Assembly (NCBI GenBank): GCA_963971305.1
Contig: OZ020309.1
Span: 8,053,001 to 8,117,000, forward strand
From: Arcuatula senhousia
Taxonomy: Eukaryota > Mollusca > Bivalvia > Mytilida > Mytilidae
Length of the DNA stretch: 64,000 bases
Direction: 5' to 3'
Both the position numbers and the translations under genes were made by a program. The notes under the pieces are model-generated. The model saw only the letters and a program-made list of their open reading frames with translations, did not search any database and had not been told where the DNA came from. Below are positions 13,801-25,800 of the stretch, in pieces. Every line of letters starts with the position of its first letter. Within the stretch, counting starts at the first letter, position 1.

Positions 13801-16800
13801 CCTGGACTGAAGGTCCATGTGAGCTATTGCCATCACTTGGCGTCCGTCGTCAACCGTCGTCGTCATCTGTTGTCGTCCTTCGTCGTTGTTAACTTTTCTT
13901 TGAAAATCTTCTCCTCGGAAACGACTGAAGGGATTGCTATGAAACTTTGTACACTTCATCCATGGGATGTCCTCTACCAAGATTGCACAAATGGTGACCG
14001 CCGTCCAAACAACATGGCCGCCATTTCTAAAAATAGACCAGGGGGGTCAGACTACTGTTTTTGGCTGTAAATCCAAAAGTATAAGAGATAGATGAAATCT
14101 GATGTCATGTTGCTGCTTCAGCATCAAAAGCTCTACAAAAGTCTTCATTGAGTCGAAGTTGTCAGATGACCCCTTACAGGAGTTACGGCCCCTTAAAGGT
14201 GGAAAATAGCAATTTTTCTTGTTTTTCGATTATAGAATGAAAACTACAGCAGATAGAGAGAAGCTGTTGCTTGCTTAAATGTTCAGCTTATTTAGCTCTA
14301 CAAAAGTCTCCCTAGGGTCGAAGTTGTCAGATGTCCCCTTATAGGGGTAACAGCCCCTAGAATAACGTTCTTTCATGTTTTTGGCCTATAGAATGAAAAC
14401 TATAGCAGATAGAGAGAAGCTGTTGCTTGCTTAAATGTTCAGTTTATTTACCTCTACAAAAGTTTTCATAGGGTCAAAGTTGTCAAATGACCCGTTACAG
14501 GGGTTACGGCCCTTAAAGATGAAAAATAGCAATTTTTCATGTTTTTGGATTATAGAATGAAAACTACAGCAGATAGAGAGAAGCTGTTGCTTGCTTAAAT
14601 GTTCAGCTTATTTAGCTCTACAAAAGTCTCCCTAGGGTCGAAGTTGTCAGATGTCCCCTAATAGGGGTTACGGCCCCTAAAATAACGTTCTTTTATGTTT
14701 TTGGCCTATAGAATGAAAACTATAGCAGATAGAGAGAAGCTGTTGCTTGCTTAAATGTTCAGCTTATTTAGCTATACAAAAGTCTCCCAGGGTCGAAGTT
14801 GTCAGATGTCCCCTTATAGGGGTTACGGCCCCTAAAATAACATTCTTTCATGTTTTTGGCCTATAGAATGAAAACTATAGCAGATAGAGAGAAGCTGTTG
14901 CTTGCTTAAATGTTCAGCTTATTTAGCTCTACAAAAGTTTTCATAGGGTCAAAGTTCTCAGACGACCCCTTATAGAGGTTATTGCCCTTAAATAACGTTT
15001 TTTCATGGTTTGGGCCTATGGCTACAGAATGAAAACTATAGTAGATAGAGAAAAGCTGTTACTTGCTTAAATGTTCAGCTCATTTAGCTCTAGAAAAGTC
15101 TTTACAGGGTGGACATCAAGACCAGGTGAGCGGTTCAGGCTCCTGGGAGCCTCTTGTTTCTGAATGAGTTAGCTTCCCACAATTCAAAAAAGATGTTTTG
15201 TGTGAATATACTAATTCATTTCTAGTGTTAATCAATTTCAGGGCCTGCATTGTTTGATAATATGGGCAGTGTTATTAAGCAGACAAATATTTATAATTTA
15301 AGGCATTGCATTGCTTAATTATGTGGGCAGTGTTGATAAGCAGACCAAAATTGGCCAAAGTTCTATGGAACAGATGTGATGAACCTATTCCTGTTGCCCT
15401 TATTATCAGTAACATGTACAGGGAGTTATCCAAGAGCCCGATGGAGCTGTACCAGAGAACAGACATGGAACATTGGGCTCAGTAAGTAACATACATGTAC
15501 AGGGAGTTATCCAAGAGCCCGATGGAGCTGTACCAGAGAACAGACATGGAACATTGGGCTCAGTAAGTAACATGTACAGGGAGATATCCAAGAGCCCGAT
15601 GGAGCTGTACCAGAGAACAGACATGGAACATTGGGCTCAGTAAGTAACATGTACAGGGAGATATCCAAGAGCCCCATGGAGCTGTAACAGAGAACTGACA
15701 TGGAACATTGGGCTCAGTAAGTAACATGTACAGGGAGTTATACAAGAGCCTGATGGAGCTGTACCAGAGAACAGACATGGAACATTGTGCTCAGTAAGTA
15801 ACATGTACAGGGAGTTATCCAAGAGCCACGGAGCTGTACCAGAGAACAGACATGGAACATTGTGCTCAGTAAGTAACATGTACAGGGAGTTATCCAAGAG
15901 TCCCATGGAGCTGTACCAGAGAACAGATATAAAACATTGTGCTCAGTAAGTAACATGTACAGGGAGTTATCCAAGAGCCCCATGGAGCTGTATCAGAGAA
16001 CAGACATGGAACATTGTGCTCAGTAAGTAACATGTACAGGGAGTTATCCAAGAGTCCCATGGAGCTGTACCAGAGAACAGACATGGAACATTGTGCTCAG
16101 TAAGTAACATGTACAGGGAGTTATCCAAGAGCCTGATGGAGCTGTACCAGAGAACAGACATGGAACATTGTGCTCAGTAAGTAACATGTACAGGGAGTTA
16201 TCCTAGAGCCCGATGGAGCTGTACCAGAGAACAGACATGGAACATTGTGCTTAGTAAGATTTTGTCAAACAATGAAAGCATTGCACATTAAGTATAAATA
16301 AAACTCTATATGTTTTTAAGATATTATGCATCTTTTGATAAACAATGAATAGAAACATGTATTTAATGACAATAAATTTTACAGTTCAAGGAAGAGATTA
16401 TATACAAACAGCAATGACATTGAATAAAAAAGAATAAATAATCTACAGATGTGGTAAGATTTTTAGATTTTCAAATATTATAGATTTCTTGAAATTTTTA
16501 AAATATGTTTGCATAACTTGGACAATTTCACATTTCAATACTGATTGAAAATTTTTGCAGGAGTTATGTCTCTTGAACCACAAAAATAAAATTCTACACA
16601 GGGGACCTGAAGCTTATATTCAATTTTGATTGTAGAGACTTTGGTAAGATGGCCTTGGGAGTCCTGGATATAAGTTACACAGATGTTAGTGCCCAAGCTT
16701 ATGCCATGTTGAGTCGCCCAGTCCCAGACTTCAACAACAAGAGTGCCATAGAGATAGCTTACGATGCTAATTATCAGAATTTTCTTGCCCACCCCTGCTG

Positions 16801-19800
16801 TCAGAAATTTCTGACCAGGAAACTATTCGGTGCTATGCAGGTGAAGGAGATCGACTGGGGATTTGTGAGGTTACCCTACTGGTTCAAGGTTTGTGAAGTG
16901 ATGATGTAATCTGTCTAAACTGAACCATAAAAATAAAAAAATCTTTCTAAACCAAACTTTTTTTTTAATTTCAATACATTTTAACATTGTCAAGAACACC
17001 TTTCTGTTCTGAATAAATTCTTTAGTTCTAAGTTTTACAGGTTTAATTGTAAAAGTTTAGTGTCAAAGTGTGTATCAGACTTCTATTCAATTGTTTTACC
17101 TGTTGATCACTGAAATAATCATCAACAATTGAAAATATGGAATTCATTGCTTTTAACGATATCTATGCTGGTCACACAGTAGATCTCGGCAGCAAGTATT
17201 TCTTACCACCCAGATTTTCAAATGTTAATTGTGAAATTATTTTGAACAGTCAGACCTGAAGTACCTGATCTTGTAGGCTTTTAAAAGTAGTCATTTAATG
17301 ACAATTTCAACCAAAAAATTAGCATGCCATCAGCAACATGGCAAGAACTGCTTTTGAAGAAGAATTGGTGAGAACTTCTCATTGACTAAAAAAATCATTG
17401 AAGACTCCTTCATTCAAACTGTTATAAAAAAAAGATTTAAGAATATTCGTTATTGACAATTCACTCATTATTTTGACAAACATTTAAGGAAAATCAGTTT
17501 AATATTATGTTATTATATCATTGACTTTGCACTACATGTAAGCTGTGTGTTAATTTCTACTTTTCAGATTTTAACTAGTGCTTTTCTGTTGTTTCCAATG
17601 TTTTTCTGGATAGTGTTTGGTAGAGGAGTAGGAGGGAAGAAGAGCAGTGGTATCCCTTATAATCGTAAGTTAAAACCTATAATTTAAATAAACTTTGCAT
17701 TTGTAATTACAGCTTCATATGTTTGTGAATGTTTAGCCAGAGTGAAATTCTGAGTAATAAAATGGTGAATGTTGCAAAAGTGCAGGGAAAATATTTTCCT
17801 AGCAATTGTCTCAGCAATGACTTAATAGAACCTCTTGACATATGTTTTGCAGGATCAGCATTTGGTCCCATTTCTTTGGATTTGATTTTGAGGTCTATTG
17901 TTTACCTACTTCCCATTAAAAAACTGCCACTTTTTACTTTTGCTAGAATGACCTATACTGTCTTAGTCAGTATTCTTGTTCCTATTTTATTTGAGGAGTT
18001 ACAAATTGACACAAAAAATTATGTATTAAATTTATGTATAATGTAAAATTGGTATATGCCAATTAGACAGCAGGATTTTAACATTTTAAGGGGTGGGTTG
18101 GGCCCAAAAAACTAGTTTAACCCTGCCACATTTTATATATTCCTGTCCATAGCCAGGAATCTTTGACAAAGCTTTTGTTTGTACTTGTCTTTTTGATGTT
18201 TTCTGTTCCTTGTTTAAGAAGGGGGTCTTTCTGTGACTATTTAAGGACTGGATTTGAATTATATGCATTTTATTTAGACCATGGGCCTAATGCAGAGCCG
18301 CAAACAGCACCTACTGGCCTCGTTGAAGGGTGATGGCGGTTGTCCATTGTGGGTTTTCTAAATTGCCACTTGTTATGTGGGCTGTGTTGCGTACACTTAT
18401 TCCACATCTCATTATTTTCTATTTTAAATCTTCTCTTCAAAATTTCTATTCATAGAGTCTTTTATGGGTGAGGATGACTTTTCAGAGGGATCTTCTTCAG
18501 AGGATGATGAAAATCACTTACCATTGTCCAAATCTAAGCTAGAAAATGAACTCAGTGGGGTATGTAACATGTATTAAAATCACCTTTTATTACCCATATT
18601 TAACAAGCAAAGAAAACTATTTTGGGGTTCCACATCTTAAGTCTGAAAAAAAAAATGAACTCAGTGGGGTAATGTAACATGTATTAAAATCACCTTCTAA
18701 ATGTATTCTCCATATCTAACAAGCAAAGAACAACTGTTTGGGGTTACAGTCATGTGTGATTCTTTACTAGGAAATTCTACATTTACAATGATTTATTGAA
18801 TTTTAACTAAAGTAAAGATTAATAACTTTTATTCTTCATGTAAAGAGCAAAACTCTTATCTTTTAGCTGAAGCGGAAGTCCATGACTCAAAAAGTTAGCA
18901 GTGCTCTTAGGTTACGAAGAAAAAGGAAGATTCCATTATGGAAGCAGATATATTTACTGTGGACTGCTCCGATTACCAAGTTCTGGATAACTCAGGTTTG
19001 GACTGATCCATTTAACCATATCAGATATCCAAGGAAGACATTTGAAAATGATTCAATGGCCTTTAGATGCAAGTTTAAATCAAATCACTGTTTTCTATTT
19101 ATAATTTTCTACATAATGACAATGGTCCATAGAATGTTTTTATTCCTGGTCAAATGAAATAAGGTTAATGGTTTGTCCCTCTGTTCCACAGATGGTTTCC
19201 AAATGATAACTTGGAAAAGCATTTATGGATTTGAATAAAATTTGGCACAGCTCGAAGTGCTACTATAAATGATGGTCAGCATTGATTTTGGTGGTATCTG
19301 ATCTGATAAAAAAGGTACACCCTACTGAAAACCCCACAAAAGTAGAAACAAAAATCCACTGGAATCCAATTAATCTCTACTAGGGTTCCATTGCACAATT
19401 GAAGTACTACAAAGATTTGGTTTTTTAGCTCACCTGGACTGAAGGTCCATGTGAGCTATTGCCATCACTTGGCGTCCGTCGTCGTCGTCCGTCGTTAACT
19501 TTTCTTTGAAATCTTCTCCTCTGAAACGACTGAAGCGATTGCTTTGAAACTTTGCACACTTCATCTATGGGATGTCCTCTACCAAGATTGCACAAATGGT
19601 GACCGCCATCCAAACAACATGGCTGCTGTTACTAAAAATAGATCAGGGGGGTCAGACCACTGTCTTTGGCTTGTAAATCAAAAAGTATAAGAGATAGATG
19701 AAATCTGATGCACGCTACTGCTTCAGCATCAAAAGCTCTACAAAAGTCTCCATTGAGTCGAAGTTGTCAGATGACCTCTTATAGGAGTTATGAAAAATAG

Positions 19801-22800
19801 CTTTTTGTCATGTTTTTGGCCTATAGAATGAAAACTATTACAGATAAAGAAAAGTTGTTGCTTGCTTAAATGTTCAACTCATTTAGCTCTACATAAGTCT
19901 TCATAGGGTCGAAGTTGTCAGATGACCCCTTATAGGGGTTACAGCCCCTAAAATAACGTTTTTTCATATTTTTGGCCTATGGAATGAAAACTATAGCAGA
20001 TAGAGAGAAGCTGTTGCTTGCTTTAATCTTCAGCTCATTAAGCTCTACAAAAGTCTCCATGGGATCGAAGTTGTCAGATGATCTCTTAGAGGGGTAAAGG
20101 CCCCTAAAATGGTGTTTTTTCATGTTTTTGGCTTACAGAATGAAAACTATAGCAGATAGAGAAAAGCTGTTGCTTACTTAAATGTTCAGTTCATCTAGCT
20201 CTCCAAAATTTTTACTAGGGTCAAAGTTGTCAGATGACCCCTTATAGGGGTTACGGCCCCTAAAATAACGTTTTTTCATGTTTTTGGCCTATAGAATGAA
20301 AACTATTACAGATAGAGAAAAGTTGTTTCTTGCTTAAATGTTCAGCTCATTTAGCTCAACAAAAGTTTCCATAGGGTCGAAGTTGTCAGATGACCCCTTA
20401 TAGGGGTTACAGCCCCTAAAATAACGTTTTTTCATATTTTTGGCCTATGGAATGAAAACTATAGCAGATAGAGAGAAGCTGTTGCTTGCTTAAATGTTCA
20501 GCTAGTAAAGCTCTACAAAAGTCTCCATAGAATCGAAGTTGTCAGATAACCCCTTAAAGGGGTAACGGCCCCTAAAATAATGTTTTTTCATGTTTTTGGC
20601 ATACAGAATTAAAACTAAAGCAGATAGAGAAAAGCTGTTGCTTGCTTAAATGTTCAGTTCATTTAGCTCTACAAAAGTTTTCATAGGGTCAAAGTTGTCA
20701 GATAACCCCTTTTAGTGGTTATGGTCCCTAAAATGTATAAGGTTGACTCAAGACCAGGTGAGCGATTCAGGCTCCTGGGAGCCTCTTGTTTTTAAATACC
20801 ATGGCTAACTAGGAAAGTCCCCATTCTAAAATTAGATTGATATTAAAATGTCATACATGTTGCTTACTACATCATGTAAATGTATAATATATTATAGCAT
20901 CATAAGCATTCATTGAGAAAGATTTATTATTATTTTTTAGGCCGATATTTTCAATTGTCTTTCCAGCTCATGACAATTTTAACCAGCCTCTCCTGTAGTG
21001 TTTTTTTGGCTAATACATATTTCATAATATATGATACAGATACTTATTATTTCCCTGGTTTGTTATTATTATAGAGCTCAATTGTAATAATTTAACCACC
21101 ATACTAGATATTTCATTCCTTATATTACAGATGTTTTACTTTATCTACCTTGGGCTGTTCTGTCTAGCCGTTCTGTGGCCGACCTGTGGTAACCTGTACT
21201 TAGATATGGTGGTCTGGGTATGGACGATCATTATCATGGTAGAACTTATCAGACATACTTATGTTAAACACCAGGTAATCAGCTAAAATACTGAAATCAA
21301 TCTTAAAAAGTTCAATCTCTTTTCTAGCTCACCTGTCAGCAGCAGTCTTTGTTATTTAGAACACATTTGTTGGTATTATACACTCACTGCATGTTGTAGA
21401 GGGTGTTATGCTAGAGTATCACAGGGGTAAATATACAGTATAACCGTGAGAAACAGTGGAGGGTAATATATTTACACTGTGTGATACCCTGGCAAAATGC
21501 TCTCTACAACAGGCAGTATGTGTTATATTATACTCAACATCTTGTTTTATATTGTTACTTCAAGTAACATCAATGACATCTTCCCTAACCAAGGGTTACA
21601 ATTTGTTATCTCTCATCTTCATGTTGATGAAAGATAGCGGATCGTAACCCTTGGCAAGCGAAGATGGGTGATAGATTGACAGTGTGGTGTTATACTGAAA
21701 TATCACCCTCCTGTTTGACCAATCAAAGTTCAGGAAACTAATGTGAAGTAAAATATATTTTATTATTTTTGGATGGATTATACGTTGTAAAAAATCTGAA
21801 TAATAAAACAGTGAATGTTTGGTTGCCGATGGGGGGGAAAAAAAATTTGAGTGACAGATTTCTCTGCAACTACTAATCATAGCCTTTTAATATTTGGTAT
21901 GCAGCATCATCATGGGGTCCCATACATTTGGATTTTATTTCAGATCTCTTAAATTAAATGTGCAGCATAAGCTTGGGGCCAATACTGTGGGAATTGATTT
22001 CAGGTCTGTGGCTCACCAACTTCCTGTTGAACAGAATACAGCCATTTTCTACTTTGACTAATTTGCTTGGTTTTTTGTTGTTTCTCAAGAAATACATGAT
22101 AATATTTTGAGTAGGTATATGTTTGGTCCTGTGATGCCTAGCAACTATAATGCAGCTCCTCTAACATATTTTATTGAGCATAAATAAGGTCTGATCTCAA
22201 ATTTATTTTAATATAGAAAATATAACCTTTCCTTTTGAAGTAATTTTTAAAATGAATTAGCAAGTCTCTATCTTACACAACCATTAAGTTTAAAATCAAA
22301 ATTACAACAAGCTGCATTCAGTAGACTTTGCTATGCATGGCATGCATTTCATCTTATCAAGATTCATCAGACGAAAAGGTTGAAAATGTGAAACACCAAA
22401 CACCATAGGAATATGAAAAGTATAAATACATGTTATAAAACAAGCAATAAAAATGCTGCATTATTACCCAAATAAAGAGTGCCACAAAGACTTGGAGAAT
22501 AATCATCAGAGCCATAAACACTTTTTCTATTTTCAGAGACACAAAGGAATGTCATTGATGTGGAATATATTTGAGATCATCATCATGTTCATCTTCATAG
22601 TCCTGTACCTGTTTCTAAGGATAATGCCAAACTGGATTAACTATTCAGACATTTATGTAACAAAGACAGTTCTCAGCCTGGGACTTTTGTTCTTTTTCTA
22701 TCGTTTACCACATATTTATCTACCAATGAGTCCAACGTTAGGGCCTATGTTAGTCAGGATGAAAAGAATGGTAAGATTTTAAAGATGTTCACTCTAAATG

Positions 22801-25800
22801 TTTCAGAATTTCAGTCTGATTTTGAAGTCCTCTAGAGTATAACTTTAGATACTTAAGAAATTTTTTGCACATTGACCCTTACTTTTTATGACATTTTTCG
22901 ATTATATAGACCTTAAAACCCAACTTTAAAATTTCTTGAAATTCTTGATACAACTTCTTGGTTTGTAAGGCCAAAAACATCACAATGATAAAGTTATGAA
23001 AAATCTAGAGGAGTCTGATATCGTGGAAATTAGCACATTGGCCTATGGTTTTCTTTTTGTCCTTTTAGGAAATGGACAATTATTTATCATTTCTAGCACA
23101 AATCCTAAAACCTTTGATATAAAAAAATTCAGGAGTAACTATCCTTAAAGTATTTTTCTGACCAATTTCAGTCATGGATTATTTTTTCTATTGCTCTTCA
23201 AATGTATCTCTATCTGCCAATGTGTCTTACAGAGGGGATTATGTTATTTCTTCTATGAAAAGAGTGGTCAGATTTTTTTCTAGGGATATTTTGACAGTTA
23301 TAAGCTTGGTACTTTTGTTCTTTTTCTAACATTCACTACACATTTATATACCAATGAGTCCCACATTGGGGCCTTTGTTAGTTAAGATGAAATACATTGT
23401 GTAAATGTTTTTTGAAGTGATTTTTGTTACTTATTTCAGTCTGATATTTTTTATTCCCCCTCTCTGCATGTTGACTTGTCAGAGGACATTAAGGTGTACA
23501 TGTACTCATAATACCTATGACAATTTCCATCAAGCTTTTCTGAGAAACTATGCTAATGCATGAGAACACTTTAAAATTTGGTAGGGCAGTTTGGTAAATT
23601 ATTCCTTCATGTAATGACACACATATATGCAGTGTCAAGTTCGATTAATCAGGATCTTACTTCTCCAATACATTGTAGTAACCTGTTTGGACATTTTGAT
23701 TATAAACTGTTGCCATAGTACATTTGCTTCGAAGAATTATAAAGTACAACCTATCCATAATGGACCAACTTTTCTCTCTTTTCAGATCAAGATAGATTTT
23801 GTATCCTTCATCAGGATGTTTCTGATATTTATGATATCGGGCGGGGTGACCATCCAGGCCATCCTCTACCCTAACTACCCCCTGGGGAAGGAGCTTATCA
23901 GGAGAATTATTTCCAGAGGATTGTTTGCTATGTTCCTAACACAGATCCATGATATAGATGGTATAGCATAACTATGAACCTTTATAGTGAGAAAATATTG
24001 TAAAAGGGAAAATGTTTGTTGGGGATTAAATTTCATTAGTTATGTAGTTAAGAGTAAGCTAAAAAAATTTAACAAGAAGTTCAAACTATAATTAGTTAAA
24101 GAAAGGTTTTCTTAAGTAACAATGGATGAAAATTTATCCCCACTTATTCAGTTTTGTGCTCTTTACCAAGAAATTTAATCTCCACGAAAACAAATGAACA
24201 GACTTTCAACAATAAATACATAAGACAAACAGATTGATTTCTATTGAACAAAAAACTAAGTTAAACACATTACATATGAATATAGAGGTTACATAAAAAA
24301 ATCCAGACATTTATAACAGATGTTTTGATTTTCAAAAAATGAAAAGCAATGAAGAACCACAGGCAATTTGAATGTCAAAAGTTTGTAATGACAAGGATAA
24401 AATAAGGATACACACAAACCTATAGCAGGGGGGAAACCAAACGATACAACATAAAACAACCCACACATATAACAACTAAACTCCATTCAGCTAACTGATA
24501 TTGGAGCAAAAGTGATTACTGATGCTCCAAACAAGTTAAAAATATAAATTGCTTTGTTAAACCACAATGGACAAATAAATGCTAAAAAGTACACTCTGGG
24601 AATCTATAGCAGGAACAAGGGAAACTTACCGGTAGATTTTTGGACTTTCTGGCTTATTCATCAGTAACCAAAAAAAAAATTTAAAGAATTCTTAATTTTA
24701 TTTTATAAGATAATGAAGAATTAAGTTTATGTTTATAGGAGATCCATCATGTAGCCATTATTATGCCAACCTGTCTACCAGTTACTGTGCTAATGGTAGG
24801 TTTTTATGCCTCATATATGAAAGTAGGGGGGGGCATATAGTGTTCAGGTCCATTCGTCCATTTGTCTGTTCGTCCATCAGTCTGTCCGTCTCAAATGTTG
24901 CAAGATGGAGCATTATGTCTTTTGGACACATTCTTGCTTGAAAAAGTTTTTATATTTTTTGCTAACCATATTTTAAAGTAATCAGAAGGTTTGTAAGACT
25001 AGATGGTAATTGTTAGTATCTAAGAATGCTGTTAAAACACAGCAATTAATTTGGTCAAAGTTATACACAAGAAATTTTGTAAATACAACAGATATATACA
25101 CATGTATTAAAAGAAAAATGTTTGATTGGTTTGCATTTAGAGCATTACTGTCATTAAAGATATAATACTGTTTGGGACTAGGTGGAATTGAAACTTTACA
25201 TGAAATTTTCTGTCAAAGGTTTTTCAAAAACTACACATATGGGAATGAATTGAAATTTGATATGATGGTTCAGTTTGACAAAGTGTACATCCTTAGTGAC
25301 TATCAGACCTGTAAGATATCTACTTCCTGTAAAAGACCAGCAAGATCATTAGAAGGAGATACTAATGAGATGTGGATGATATGCTACACAACCAACATTA
25401 GAAAGCCACAATTTAAAAAGGTGGATTTAGAAATGGCATGCCCAGCATAGGTCCTCCCGTTTGACAGGAAAATTTGGTGGTAAACTCAGGCTTAGTTACA
25501 GCTTGCCTAGGTTAAAAATAAATAAATACAGATAACAAAAGAGCAATCTTAAATTAATCAAAAACAACCTTCCTTTGGCAAGGTTTTATTGTATAAATTT
25601 GTTCTTGAATGTTTTGCTAATTTTGTAGATGCCCTGGACTTTGCTGGGTCTCACATGTACAAGCCTGGTAAGTGAAACCTAAAGTTATCAACTAAAAATA
25701 TTTTTGATAAATACTGATCTATGATACAAATTCTGCATATTTGTCTCTGTCAGTGTGACCTTGACATTTGATCTATTAAACCAATTCCTAGTTTGTCTGA

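Noticed and set aside
15275..16161. Overlapping minus-strand repeat ORFs
   Set aside because: Shadows of the 77-bp exon 8 array; each ends within a few units because 77 is not a multiple of three.
15409..16257. CRISPR-like regular direct repeats
   Set aside because: Units are fully homogenised with no unique spacers, in a eukaryotic gene.
22453..22536. Upstream extension of exon 14 to an ATG at 22453
   Set aside because: Intron sequence before a good acceptor (tattttcag at 22536); exon 13 joins in phase at 22537.
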